64,000 nucleotides of DNA from Lactarius indigo (GCA_025766275.1 JAFKAC010000060.1:285716-349715), one strand, 5' to 3'; shown: positions 1 through 12,074, numbered from the stretch's first letter. Made by a program: numbers and translations. The notes: generated by a model not told the origin, from the sequence alone.

Positions 1-549
1 CCGCACAGATAAGCGAACGCAACTAGGCGTAACTAAAGGGAGGCGGATGATGCCAACTCGTAGACCAGCTGGACGACTGAGGGCTATAATACATCGTTGA
101 TCGTCTGTTGTTGTAGACCGTTTCTACGTTATTCGACTCACCACATCTTCTGGTTGCACGGGTCTGATAAAATATCCGACAGACGCTGACATTCTTGATT
201 CTTGACGGGACGACGATGATAATCTTCAATACCAACCCAAAAAGGAAATGCAGTCACTGCGGCTTATTTACCAGTATTTGGTGAAGCACCGTTTCCGGAA
301 ATAAATGTGTGTCAGCGTATGTGTCAGCAAAAAGCTCGTCCAACATTTATATACAGTTTAAACCATACCACCTCCGTGGACTGTCTGTGTGGTTATGGGA
401 GGTTATGGGTTTTGAGAGGTTTGCTAAGAGGGGTTCAACTGTATTGTATTAATTCTATAGGTAACCGTTTAACTACGGTAATATTACGATTATCTAATAT
501 GTCGGTCTAGCCTCGGTTTGCCAGACTGTCTCTGAATCCCAACAGTCCG
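1..549. other. Gene-free left edge
   Basis: No convincing coding exon, splice pattern or RNA gene is visible. The stretch is AT-moderate and does not match the recurring blocks further right. It precedes the first copy of block A. Confidence 0.4.
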
Positions 550-1830
550 GGTGGTGCGCAACTGTATTCAGTTTGGAACGGCGAGGTGCCCTTCCCTTCC
601 TCCGGACTTATCATCTATCAAGCTATCAAGCCGCGGCGTCGCGACTGTGTTACATCCCCAAAGTGGGGGTCTCGTGGTAATAGAGAGACCTCCCATGTGC
701 GCGTATCGTTATTGGTTTGACTGACCCCCAAAACACAAACATATTTTAGAACGAAAAAAGTGTTTTTTTTTTTTCATTAGTACTTGCTGTACTACGTGCT
801 CATTATTGTGGATGTGTTGCGCCTTTCAGAATCCCCCAACTCCTTCATACCGCAAGACATGACATCGGAGTATGATTAGCGCACACACCGCAAAATTGTT
901 CTCTCCGGCTTGGCTGGCGGTTCTCCTTTGATAGCCTCCGTTCCGTCAAAACGAGCAGGACCGGTGACGGGCCTGTGGGGGGATCGCTGGCGCGGCGCGG
1001 ACTCAGGAGCCCTGAGCAGGCGGACTCGATCGACTTGGTGAAGTGTCAGGTAAAGATCGCCACCGCCGCATTGCCGCCGCGGCGTCCATTGGGGTCATGT
1101 TGTCGACACGCGGCTACAGTAAGTTAGTACGACCGGCGGTCTACCACGATAAGTAGTACGGTACGTAGCACGTTACACGGTGACCTGGGGGGGCTACTTA
1201 CGTTTCCCTTCCTTCCTCCGAGCTTCAAACTCGCCGGATCGCCCTATGAAGGCAGAGCGCACGGCATAGTATGCGCGACTGCCGCGACATTGTTCCGAGT
1301 ACAGACAGTTTTGTACGATCTTGGACGTGGACGGAGACCCTAGCTTCGCCAAGTCTGCAACCCTCAATAAATCATCCAAACTAACTCCTGAAAGAAATCA
1401 AGGGCGATCGCCTTGGTGTGCCACAGGCCCGAAGCCGGAGAATGGAGTTTAGAGCCCTCGATCGCTGCCTTGAGAGCGAGAGAGATCACCGTACTATTGG
1501 TTATTATAACCCTAATCGGACTAAATGCACCCTCTTGATGCGGACGGACCACAGACACAATCACACTCGATCGATACTGCAAACGCTGACTGATACTCTT
1601 AGTATACCAGCACGGGAGATCCCGGTCAGTGCCAAGATACAATATCACTATCACTATACGGGGTGCGACAAGCGTCCAAAAAATCACTATGAAACCCAGC
1701 CATAAAGAAAGAGTAACGAGGGTACATCTTAGGGAGTGTTGAACGTCGTGGAGACAGCGGGGGCCCGGGGGCTATTATAGTCTAGTTAGAAGCTGTTGTT
1801 TCCTGCTCTGCTCGAAAATACCGCGTTAAT
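550..1830. repeat. Array block A, copy 1
   Basis: First copy of a roughly 1.3-kb block lying directly 3' of each CPL1-like gene. Landmarks are a segment near 570-700 with paired 'gagacctccc' motifs, a segment near 880-960 containing 'gcgcacaccgcaaaat', a segment near 1195-1230 with 'cttccttcctccgagcttc', and a segment near 1400-1520 with 'gggcgatcgcctt'. The last part (about 1650-1810) recurs beside every gene copy. No conserved reading frame is shared between copies, so I treat it as non-coding or long-decayed sequence amplified with the gene. Confidence 0.75.
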
Positions 1831-1862
1831 ACCGAATGTTGGATCTTGATCGCCCATTTCCT

Positions 1863-2927
1863 CTAAAGGGGGCGATGCTCCAGTCCGTAATGCATCGCCT
1901 CCATGTACTCCTCGTCGTCCTCCGGTGTGGCGACGTGGGAATGCCCGTGCTTAGACCTACAGCTGGTGCCGTCGTGCGATACAACGTATCCCGGTAGGCA
2001 GCGTCGGACAATACATTTGCCAGAGTGACAAGCGACGTCGGCAACACCGGGGAGGGCAGTGCAATCCTGGCCAATAGGCGAGTAGGGCGTCAGGGGAAGC
2101 ACGCATCCGCCGCCTAATCAAATGTAATTTAGAAAAAGATAGGCGGTAAGTGGCCAAGCCAAGGACAACTTACAGCTCTCTAGGTCGTGTGCTGTATCGA
2201 TGCACTCCCACGCTCGGGCACCACCTCCAAACACCCCGCAGGCAGCCCAGCCGTGACCCATCTGTGCGCAAGAGCCGCTACCGACCCAGCGCCTTTGGGG
2301 GAGGGGGTTGCTGGAGGGACACGCGCCGGGAGCCACGCACTTGCCGTTGCAGACCACGTTGGGCGCACTGCAGACGCACGCAGTTGGGTTCAACGGGGGA
2401 GAGGGCGTGAAGTCATCAGTGCAGGTGAACCCGCATGGGCTTCCGTCGAGGCACATAGGTACGCTGTGATCAGGGTAGTTACAGAGCGATTTAGGCGCAC
2501 TTTCTAGGATCTAAGAAAAAAGTTTGATCAGGCGCATTTCAAGGCAGATCTCAGCATCTTCTGCGTACAAGGGTCGTCAAGATGTCAGTTACGGCCTTTT
2601 TTCCGGAAAAGTTGACAGCCAATATACCGACTGGAGCACTCTCCAAGAAGAGGGGGATACCAGACAGACAAAGGCACATATCTTTTTTATTTAGGAATAA
2701 GGACGATTGGTCAAGAGTGAGGGGACGTCGAACTGACCGGGCGCGCCAAGAATAAAAAGACTAGAGATGAAGAGACGGTAGGCTATGAGCGGCGTGTGGA
2801 CCGAGGCGCACACGTCGAGGAGATCACGCGCATCGAGGGGATGCGCAGCCGGCTCACGCGACTGAAGAGACGACGCGCGGGCTCCAAAGAGGAGGCTGAG
2901 AACTGGGAGGACGCGGAAGAGACGCAT
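1863..2927 (-). CDS. CPL1/PriA-like secreted Cys-rich protein, copy 1 (alpha subtype)
   Basis: Four exons: 2927-2738, 2681-2569, 2510-2174 and 2113-1863, with phases 1, 0 and 1. They give 296 codons in one open frame. Exon 1 encodes a signal peptide (hydrophobic LPVLSLLFG, likely cleavage after about residue 19) and an LDVCAS motif. Exon 2 starts with a CLCL motif. Exons 3-4 carry the Cys-rich part, including PCGFTC, CNGKC, WECIDT and SCGGC motifs, then GQDCTALPGVADVAC and GTSC, as in the C-terminal CPL1-like domain of PriA and CPL1. I count 22 cysteines in the mature chain. The tail has KHGHSH, an acidic run and YGLEHRPL. Family members are secreted; Cryptococcus CPL1 acts on host macrophages and shiitake PriA is a developmental protein, but the role here is unknown. 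Subtype marks are 'IPLFLE' in exon 2, CLDG in exon 3 and MHYG near the end. Confidence 0.87.
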
Positions 2928-3010
2928 AATGTCTAGGAAAGTAGAGCAGGTCCTAACGAGAATGAAACGAGCGGAAACGAAGCAAGGAATCAGGCAGCAT
3001 CTCGAGGTAG

Positions 3011-3020
3011 TTTTATAAAG
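3011..3020 (-). promoter_or_regulatory. TATA box of CPL1-like copy 1
   Basis: Minus strand reads CTTTATAAAA, 84 bp before the ATG at 2927. The same element lies 81-88 bp before all six genes. A GGCGCC motif follows about 15-20 bp further upstream (3035-3040), and a conserved promoter block extends to about 3200. Confidence 0.7.
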
Positions 3021-3204
3021 GCCTCTTGAGTTTGGGCGCCGGATAATTTATGGATAGAACCTGGGAAGGGGCAAAAGAAACAAGGCACTGCTCCTGTTGG
3101 TGTTGCGCTGCCACTGGGAGCGTGATCGACGGAGGACACCAGGAACTCGCCTTGTCGGTCTTCGGGGATGATGCTCACAGATAAATAGCCAATAGATAGT
3201 CGAT

Positions 3205-4620
3205 CAGAACCAAAGATGGTTATGGACATAAAATATCATTAAAAGGCACGTATATTTTCACTTGATTACTCTAAATTATGCGTACTATCGGGTTACAGCT
3301 GTAGCGTAACAAACAGCACCACATTCTTGAAATCCCCTCAATATTTAATCGAAATAATGATAAAAAACCAATCGAAGAAAAAAATTGATTGCCGCAGGGT
3401 GTGGAATGACCACGCCGGTGGTTGATCCCCCCCGAAAAACGGCGTGTTAATTCCCAATAACGCTGAGGAGGCCCCACATACCCAACTGCATCAGCCCAAA
3501 TGAATGAAGCGAAAACACCAAATGAAAGGAAAGAGAACATCTGAGAGATGAAAAATGATGCAACACCCCCCAGGCGACGTCAACAAGATTAAATCTGCTA
3601 GAAACGCCTGGCATGACTGGTGCTAGTCGTGTTCTCGTCATACATATCAAAGGGAAAGTGTCCAATTTCCGTGCAATTGAGTGGACAAGACGAGTCAGTT
3701 GTCCGGGCATTATTGAGACAGATAAATGCTGTACTATGTCATATCGATGACCGTCATCGGTGTCGTAGACGAGTCACAGATGGCATAGGGAGTGCCTCAA
3801 GCAATTGCGTCGTCGTCGTCATCGTCGTGTGGTCGTCTTCGGAGCTTGGGTCACACGTGGTTCATGGTTGGCGTGCCTCAAACAACTACGTTGTAAGCAA
3901 GGGGTGCGCATGACACGGCTGGTTGGCTTCAGCTGTACAGGAAGGTGCAGCCTGCTGGCAAACATCGATTCGTCAGTGTCAAATACGAGTGGGAAAGCCG
4001 CGGCTTGAGCCCGAGCAGGGCCCAAGTGGTGGACAAAGGATGAGGAGATGCGTGGGAAAGGGTGCCTACCAATGTTACAGGATACGAATGCGATGCTGCG
4101 GTCGACAAATGCGAGAAAGTAGTGTCGAGGTGAGGAAGGATGTGGCAAACATGAGCCATCTGTGGTGCTGGAAGTAAAAGAAGGAATGGGAGGGGACGAT
4201 AAAATGTGTAAAGAAACGAAAGAGACGGAGGCGAACTCACTGGAAGACCTCCGCTGGTTTCCGCACCTGTGCTGCGGAGAAGGAAGCAGGGACGTGTTTT
4301 TGAGGACCAAAACGCTGGGAAGCTAAGGGCTTCGTTCGAAAGGCGGTGGCAGGAGCAACAAGCAAGAATTGATCAGAAGTAACTCGACGTGGGACAGTTC
4401 TACAATGAAGAAACATGACAAGTTGGAAACCGAACAGGAAAGGGCGTTGGTAAGGCGCAAAAGAGAACAGGACGAATGAGCGGCTTGGTGAAAAAGAGTT
4501 ACTGGGAAGAGGGCCTCTGACAGGTTCAGTAACGAGATTCTCCTTAAGCAGAGGAACAAGTTCAGGGTTCTGTTGTCGACGATTGCCACGTTCTTTCCAT
4601 CGGTCTGAATCGTGAAGCGA
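3205..4620. repeat. Array block E, copy 1
   Basis: About 1.4 kb homologous to 21180-22520 and 28450-29900. Landmarks are 'gaaaggaaagagaacatct' near 3520, the 'cttcagctgtacaggaagg' segment near 3930, and the 'aggatacgaatgcgatgctg' segment near 4080. A 163-codon open frame on the minus strand (4310-3819) is broken in the other copies and shows no recognisable domain. This is probably decayed repeat DNA. Confidence 0.65.
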
Positions 4621-4639
4621 CATGCTCGGTTAGCACGAA

Positions 4640-5240
4640 CCGTACGTTACAAATATGACGGTAATTTGTAGCCTCAAGCGTCCATAGCGAATAAGGCGTT
4701 GTCGCAGAAGAGACGTCAACATACGAGGTGAACGTGACTGCTCTCAGAGCGCTTACGTATATGATTGTTCAGGTTTACGATCTGGCACTCGACGGTGTCT
4801 TCTTTGGTGCGGTACACGACAAGTTCATCTTCGGACGGGCTCTAAGATTTTCTCTCACGGGATCACTTCATCGAAGTCAAGATGTGTCGGAGTCTGTCCT
4901 ATGATAGCATCGGTGTTTCTCAAGCGCGAGGCGGCGCAGCAAGCAAAAGTGGTATTAGAGAAACGCGAGGATCTCGCCAATATTAAGCACAAGTTTTCTT
5001 CCCTTCATACTCCATGTCAAAGAGGACGAAAAATTGTTCTACGACAAAGAAAGGATTGGAAGATGCCGAAGCTGACAGGGCCAATGCCAGTGTACGTACG
5101 TAGCTAGTATCAACGAGTCCAAGGGCTAATAGACCATACAGCCGTATCGTGGGGTTCAGGCTCAAGTTGCGAGACAACAATGGTGATTCTGTATCTCTGA
5201 CGCCGCACAACGACAGCGTCGTTCGTCCAAGGGAACATGC
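4640..5240 (+). repeat. Array block C, copy 1 (decayed coding sequence, partial)
   Basis: Homologous to 10215-11750 and 29930-31660. One part (4915-5010) can be read on the plus strand as a charged, coiled-coil-like peptide containing REAAQQAK and EKREDLAN. Related readable fragments occur in the other copies, but all are interrupted by stops and shifts. It looks like the remains of a coil-rich protein gene carried along with the array; I cannot name the family. Confidence 0.5.
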
Positions 5241-6440
5241 TGCAACATCGCAACTGTGTTACATCTCCGAAGGTCTCGTGGTAATAGAGAAACCTCCCAC
5301 GTGCGTGTATCGTTATACGTTTGACCTTGGGCTTGACTGATCCCCAAATTACAAAAGCATTTTAAAACAAAAATAGGGCTTTCCATTACTTACTATACTG
5401 TGCGCCCATTGGACGTGTTGCGCCTCTCAGAATCCCCCACCCCCTTCATTTCGCATGACATGACACGGGAGCATTGGCGCGCACGCCGCAAAATCGTTCT
5501 CTCCGGATTTGGCTGGAAGCTTTCCTTTGATAGCCTCCATTCCATCAAATGGTCTGTAGGTCAGGGCCAGTGACGTAGGGGGACCACCGGCGCTGACTCG
5601 GGAGCGCTGAGCAGGCGGACTCGATCGAGTTGACAAGATTTGCCCAGGTAGTCATTCGAGTCCGTTCATTGGGATCGGCCTAGCATGTCATCGACGTCCA
5701 GGTCTGGGCGTTACGGCTACTGTACTGATCGTGCGCCTGGTACGACTGACAGTCTACCACGATAGACAGTACAGCACGTTACACAGTGACCGAGGGAACC
5801 TCTCGGGGACCATTTACGTTACCCATCCTTCTTCCGAGCTTCAAACCCGCCAAGCACTACGAAGGCAGCGCGCACTGTATAATATGCGCGTCATTGTTCC
5901 GAATATGTACAGTCTTGGACGAAGATGTACAGACACGCCCCGATGATCTTGCCAAGTCTGGACCCCATAATCGATGACACCTGAAAGAAATCAAGGGCGA
6001 TCGCCCTGATGGCGAGAGCTGCGTTATTTTTCCTTTCTTTGGTGCGTGACAGGCCTGGGGGGCCGGAGGATGGAGTTTACAGCCCTCAATCGCCGGCTCG
6101 AGAGAAAGATCGCTGTACTATTGGTTATAGCCCTAATGGGACTAAATGCACCCTCTGAGTTGGTGCGGCGGAGCCGACTAATAAACGCTGACTACCACTC
6201 TTAGTAGACCAGTATGAGAATCCCAGACTTGCACACGGAGGGCATTGCCAAGATACATCGTCACCATTATTCCGACGAGTTGCGACAAGCGTCCGACAGA
6301 TCACAACGAAACCTAAGAGAGAGAAACGAGGGTATTTCTTAGAAATTATTCAACGTTGGGGACTCGGAGACAGTGGGGGGTCATTATAGTCTAGTGTCAT
6401 TTCTTGTACTGCTCACGAATACCGCGTTAATACCGAATGT
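5240..6440. repeat. Array block A, copy 2
   Basis: Second copy of the block found 3' of the CPL1-like genes. It has the same ordered landmarks as 550-1830: the paired 'gacctcccac' motifs near 5270-5300, 'gcgcacgccgcaaaat' near 5478, 'cttccgagcttcaaac' near 5829 and 'gggcgatcgccctgat' near 5995. Confidence 0.75.
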
Positions 6441-6463
6441 TGAATCTTGATCGCTCGTTTCCT

Positions 6464-7523
6464 CTAAAGGGGGCGATGCTCCAGTCCATAACGCATCACT
6501 TGCATGTACTCGTCGTCTTCCTCCGCCGAACCAACGTAGGAATGCGCGTGCTTAGACCTACAGCTTGTGCCATCATGCGACACAACGTATCCAGGCAAGC
6601 AGCGTCGGACAACGCATTCGCCAGAGTGACAAGCGACGTCGGCAACACCGGGGAGGGCAGTACAGTCCTGGCCGATAGGCGAGTAGGGCGTCAAGGGGAG
6701 CACGCATCCGCCGCCTAAACGAATTCAATCAGAAAAAAGTGGGCAATAAGTGGCTAGGCCAGGCACAACTTACAGCTCTCTAAGTCGTGCGCTGTATTGA
6801 TGCACTCCCACGCTCGGGCACCACCTCCATATACCCCGCAGGCTGCCCAACCGTGCCCCATCTCTGTGCAAGAGCCACTGCCGACCCAGCGCTTTCTGGG
6901 GGGGAGGGGGTTGCTGGAGGGACACGCGCCGGGAGCCACGCACTTGCCGTTGCAGACCACTTTCGGCGCCTTGCAGACGCACGAAGTTGGGTTAGACGGA
7001 GGAAAGGACGTGAAGCCGTCAGTACAGGTGAACCTGCAGGGGTTTCCGTCGATACACGCAGGTTTGCTGTGCATGGGGTATTTGCAGTTCGAACCAGGCG
7101 CATTACCCAGGATCTAAGAAAAAACCATCAGGCACATTTCAAGGCAATGTTCGCATTTTCTACGTACAATGTTCGTCAAGATGTCAGTCACGACTGGTTC
7201 TCCGGCGATCGTGACGCCCAGTAAGGCGACTACGTTAGTCTTCAAGAAAAGTGGGAGAGCTGACAGACAAAGGCAAACATCTGATAAAATCGTTGTTTAG
7301 GAATAAAGACACTTGAGAGAGGGACATTGAACTGACCGATCACGCCAACAGCAGTGAGGATTCCAAGTATGTTGGGGACGACGAGCTCCGTATTGACCGA
7401 CGCGCACACATCAAGGAGGTCACGCTCGTCGAGAGGATGCGCAGCTGGCTCGCGCGACTGAAGAGAGGAAGCGCGGGCCCCGAAGAGGAGACCGAGAACT
7501 GGGAGGGCGCGGAAGAGACGCAT
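6464..7523 (-). CDS. CPL1/PriA-like secreted Cys-rich protein, copy 2 (beta subtype)
   Basis: Four exons: 7523-7337, 7280-7168, 7113-6774 and 6714-6464, giving 296 codons with an intact frame. I start at the ATG at 7523 because every copy begins MRLF there and the TATA box fits; an in-frame upstream ATG adds 25 residues that would bury the signal peptide. The architecture matches copy 1: signal peptide, LDVCAS, CLCL, PCRFTC, CNGKC, WECINT, SCGGC, the GQDCTALPGVADVAC domain and the acidic tail ending YGLEHRPL. Beta marks are the conserved ELVVPN segment at the end of exon 1, 'LPLFLKTN' in exon 2, CIDG in exon 3 and MRYG near the end. Expected product: a secreted disulphide-rich protein of unknown target. 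Confidence 0.87.
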
Positions 7524-7610
7524 GATGTCTAGTAAAGTAGAGCAGGTCCTTACTAGAATGCGACGAGCGGAAGCGAAGCGACAGGATTTAGCCAGCATCT
7601 TGAAGTGGTC

Positions 7611-7618
7611 TTATAAAG
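7611..7618 (-). promoter_or_regulatory. TATA box of CPL1-like copy 2
   Basis: Minus strand CTTTATAA lies 88 bp before the ATG at 7523, followed upstream by the shared GGCGCC motif near 7638. Confidence 0.7.
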
Positions 7619-7834
7619 GGGGCCCTCTTGAAAATTAGGCGCCGAATCATTTATGGATGGGACCCTGTCCAGGGTCGGGAGAAACAAGAACTTGGCGACA
7701 GCGCTGCTCCCATTAGTGTGCCACGCCGCTGGGAGCATGATTGACAGAAGCCACCAGGAACTCGCTTTGTCAGTCTCAAGGGATGATATTCAAAGATAAA
7801 TAGCAAATAGCCAGTCGATTAGACACGGCAATAT

Positions 7835-10215
7835 GCAGCTTAGGCTCTCCGTGCTTTTACGCACGTCGCTGCGGAACTGGCCAATGCGGCCAATGAATCA
7901 AGTCACCCTTGCAAGTACGTTTGCGCGATGCGGGGACCCGCGAATGTGAGGCTCGCTCGTTGATACGTCCACACACGGGGCTGCCTATATGGTACGCGAG
8001 GCGCTCGGCAATAACTCGGTGTGGTGCACTGTCAATGTCAGTCACCATACTCCACGGGTCGAGTTACAGGGTATCGGCTCGGTACAGGGCGTATACAAAG
8101 CTAGTTCGCATCCGATGCGGTTTGAGGGCACAATGGCATGGAGGCGATGTGGTGCAACTCCGCTTGAAGCTGCAGCGCAATTTCCGCGTGTGATGGAAGT
8201 GTCGAAGGGTACAGCGCTTTTCATAACACTCGCCGATTCATTTATTAGCACACAGCCGGACATCCAAACTCAAGAGCGGGGTTCATAATTCAGTAGAGTG
8301 GGAAATTCTCGAGAAATTGAGCTATCATACATAATTGGGGGTTATTGAATAGATGTCTCGGAAAAATAGGGTTATTGAATAGTTATCTGCGTTGCTAGTT
8401 CGGCATTGTGCAACTAGCGAGTCAGTGTCCCTGAGGGTCCGTCCGTCGTCCCTTTCAATCCCTTCAACGATGGTCTGCCGACTTCAATGACATGAAGGAG
8501 TTGGCTTTATCAGTGTCCTTGCATGGGCTGTGTGACTCAGAAATCAGCGATATCACTGGGATCACTGGATCAGTCAGTATCAGTCGTTCTTGAGTCCACC
8601 CATACATTGAACGTCCTCCTTACAACCTCACGACATGTCCGTTCCTCCCTCACCACAGACCTGCCAGGACATTACCATCCAGTGTGCGAGCCCCTTCACC
8701 AGAGAAAAAATGTGAGTTTTACTCTTTGTAGTGTTACAACATACTGACCTCGATGGCAGGCTTTCACCGCCACACCGCCACCACTGCAATATGCTGCACA
8801 ACTGCAGCTGTCTGCCGACTCTATGTCCTTTGACACTACCACCCCGTCAACAACCACCTCCGCTGACTGTCCTGAGTGGAGTTGGAACGCAAAGCCTCAA
8901 GTGAGACACCGTGCAAAACGAACGGCCTACATCAAACAAGTAAGCTACCTTAGACCTGCCGCAAACTTAACCTCCAATTCACGTCTCTTTGTGCAACTCG
9001 AGCGGACCGTGACCAAGCCCCAAACCCGTGCTTGCGCTCTCTCCAGATTAGGTCGCCATGCTGCCACCACCGACCTGCGCATCCGCAAGCTTAAACAAGA
9101 ATGCCCCAAGCCACTCTGCTGGAATGACGGACTACAGCGCCAACTACACATGCAGAACTGCAATTTGGCATGTCCTGTTGCGGCTCCCTCCACTCATCTG
9201 TCTCTGTGGACTACCCATCGCGACCTCAAAGGGGAGCGCATGTCGCAGAATGTCGACAAATTAATTTTTTTGGTTTCCTTTGTATCCCATTCACCTACAT
9301 GCGCGTCTGTATCGTTTTACTAAAATGTGTGTTATAGGACCCCAGCCAGACTCCTCCAAGTGTACTCACCACACGGCGGCTAATCGCCCTCATCAAATAC
9401 CACCACGTCGGGCACACACATGCAAGAGCGGGGTCACTGGTAGCCTCACCCCCACAACTAAGTTGGTCGCCAAGATCGGACCAGGGCCGCAAAGTGGGGA
9501 GGAAAGGAGGGCCTTGCGATTGTACATTCAATATGAATTTTTCTCCCTATCCCGTCCCTGTCGGAATTGACATTGCTTGCACTAGACTGAGTCCCTACTA
9601 GACCGAATGTCGGTTTTTTTAATGGTTTCCAAAACCAACAAGTATGATAGGATATATAATTTCGTTTATTACTGTAGTTACTATGATTATTTTTTGTGGG
9701 AAAGAAATTCGGCATGATCACCGAGATGCCCATTCAACCCCCGCCTGTGTGTGTAATGTTGTAAAAATCGGCAAGTGTTATGAAAAGCGCTATAATAGCA
9801 CACGAATGCTGGGACGAATGATGGGCATGGGCGAGGATCTGCCCAGTTCTGCTATGCAGTCCGTGTGTCGCCGCTGGTTGGAACTTGAAAAGTCTGAAAC
9901 GAATGCTGGTAATTGGAACTCGATAAACGCAGTCAAAAGGAACGTCCGAGGCGCATAAACTGTGTTAACGAAACTAAATATGTCTAGTCAGCTTCAGTAC
10001 TTGCAAAAACGGGTGCGAATGCGATGTTAATGACACAATGTGAAACGAACAGCGGGAATGATCCAGGTCTCAGGCCGGTTCTTCTCCTCACAGAAAAATG
10101 GGCTATCCCCCAATACTCGGAGAGCGCGTGACTGAGAAAGGTAGGGAGTGTCTGTGTGCGTGGCGTGTCTCAAAATTGCAGGGACTGTTCAAGAGGCTGC
10201 TGGATTGGAGCATTG
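7835..10215. repeat. Array block F, copy 1 (interrupted by a TIR element)
   Basis: The flanks 7835-8211 and 9793-10215 match block F at 19750-21180 and 27460-28440, including 'gttggaacttgaaaagtctg' near 9880 and 'caaaattgcagggactgttc' near 10170. The middle is a separate insertion (8212-9792). No open frame is conserved across the three F copies. Confidence 0.7.
8212..9792. mobile_element. 1.58-kb TIR element with TA target duplication
   Basis: The left end CAGCGCTTTTCATAACACT (8212-8230) matches the reverse complement of the right end (9774-9792), which differs only at its first base. Similarity continues through GCCGATT, so about 25 of 27 bases pair. Both ends are flanked by TA (8210-8211 and 9793-9794). 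Block F at 20700-20740 and 27950-27995 shows the uninterrupted site: 'gaagtgt..gagg' runs straight into 'ggcaca.gatt.ctggga'. TA duplication and CAG/TAG-type ends suggest a Tc1/mariner-like transposition mechanism. Open frames inside (for example 8823-9323 on the plus strand, 166 codons) show no DDE/DDD transposase motif I recognise, so it is probably non-autonomous or decayed. Confidence 0.8.
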
Positions 10216-11750
10216 TGCAGGAAAAACCGCACTACGGATGTGATTGTTCATGTTTACGATATGCACTCAATTCAATCCTGTCCTGACAAAACAACGACCA
10301 CGTCTCTGCGACTTGGACTCTACGACTGGGACATAGGAAAAGGAGAGTAATGACTCTAGATTCTCTCCTCACATTTGTCGGAAGTGGCCGCTAGTCGGGG
10401 TCTCGTCGGTACCCAATTACTGTATGACAGCCTCAATCGCGAGACGGCACAACAAGCAAAAGCATTGGGAGAAAGGTGAGGACCTAGCCTTAAGAAGTCC
10501 CTTTCGTCACTCGATGTCAGAGAGGATGAAGAATTGTTTAACGACAAAGAAAAGGTTGGCTAGAAGCCGAAATTGACAGGGCCAGCGTATACACGTGGCC
10601 ATTATCAACGAGTACACGAGCTAATGGACCATACAGCCTTATCGTGGGGCTCAGGCTCAAGTTGCGAGACACCAATGGTAGTCTTTCATCTCAGACGCGG
10701 TACCATGACGCTGTTATTTGTCCAAAGGGACGTGCTGCGGTGATCCTCACACGAGTCGATCGCGAGACGACTCAAGTCGAAGAACGTGACCACCTTTCAG
10801 TCTTATTCCCTACTCTTAGTGCTCATCTCTTCCGTAGAAGGCAAATCGGCCCCAGTTTCCCAAGCTCAGCGGCACTGAACCGACTCGATTATTATCACCA
10901 CCGCCGTCGTCATCCCCGCCCCTACTCTCCAAGCCCACACGTCCATCCCAGCGTGGCGCGCCGCCCGATGCGCCTTAGTCGTGATGCTGTGCTGCGTCTG
11001 GACCGCCACACCTCTCGACGGTCCCTACCTCTTGACGAATTAGTTTAATACCTCGACGTTCGACATAACTATAGGGAACTGAGGAGCAACGTGCAATCGA
11101 TAGAGGGATTCGCGATTGCAGACGATGCAAGAGACGATGAGCCTTCTATCAGATATGACGATCCCTACGAAAAAGGACTGGGCACTTGTAGACGCGTTCT
11201 TTCCTAACCACGTTTTTCTACTTCATCCGGGGAGATCTGCTCAGAGGAATGACTTTTTACCAAGGTGACCATCAACGACTCACTACAGACCTCACAATTT
11301 ATACGTCACCCGACGGGGGTCTTTGGGGGGGTTTGCCTTATCGGACGGGCATCTCCCGCGTTTTGTCGCGACGCCATCGTTGTTGTCCCCCTCCCCTCGT
11401 CCCTCTGACCCCCTTCCCGTGCCACATAGACGCACCAGCACCAGGAGTGACTGGAGCAACGCGGTGCATTGGAATGCCACAGACGACGAGGACCTTCCAT
11501 GCAGCAGCAAATTGAAAAGTTGCTCCTATGCGAAGAACGTCCCACAAATACTTGTCTCGTTCAACAACAAGCTAAGCCCTCCTGCGACACCCATCTTGAC
11601 TGTAATTGCCTCTTCCGCGCCTTAGACTTCCTCGCAGTCGTCTCCAACGCCAGCAGCTGTCAATGGCCACTTGCGTTTGATGTCCGTGCTCCCTGCGCGC
11701 CGGGAGGAGTATCAGAATCAGTGGCACGGAGGACAGGACCCTGACTACGG
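10215..11750 (+). repeat. Array block C, copy 2 (decayed coding sequence)
   Basis: About 1.5 kb homologous to 30150-31660. Shared stretches include 'gcaaaagcattgggagaaa' near 10460, 'cacacctctcgacggtccc' near 11008, 'gacctcacaatttatac' near 11287 and 'ggaatgccacagacgacga' near 11471. Readable fragments have moved out of frame relative to each other, and the two copies do not keep the same frame. I read this as a dead gene in the repeat unit. Its right end lies about 320 bp upstream of the NLR start codon. Confidence 0.55.
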
Positions 11751-12074
11751 GAATTGGCGGCGACGCGGTGTGTTGAGGGACGGCGGAGAGCCATCTGCAT
11801 GCGGGGTGAGGCTATTTTCAATTCGTGGGCACGAAGGCGTAGGAGGTTATTGATAGTTCGAGTTGCGGCGACTGTGTCAATATTATGTTCCTATTCACGA
11901 TCAAGCAAGAACCCTGTGGACTCCCCGTGGGCCCACAAGTTGTTGTGTGCGCGTCTATTACTGTACGATTGTGGTGGCTCCCTGGGAATGTCAGGGCGGC
12001 TATCAGTCGTACTAGTACTGTCCACGACGCGTCCTGGTCGCAGTGCGTCCAACCAGGCTCCCTCAGCTGGCGCT

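Noticed and set aside
3819..4310. 163-codon open frame on the minus strand in block E
   Set aside because: The frame is not kept in the two other E copies and shows Ser/Pro/His-rich translation typical of chance frames.
8823..9323. 166-codon open frame on the plus strand
   Set aside because: It lies inside the TIR element and has no transposase or other motif, no splice-linked exons and low-complexity Thr/Ser content. I report the element but not a protein.
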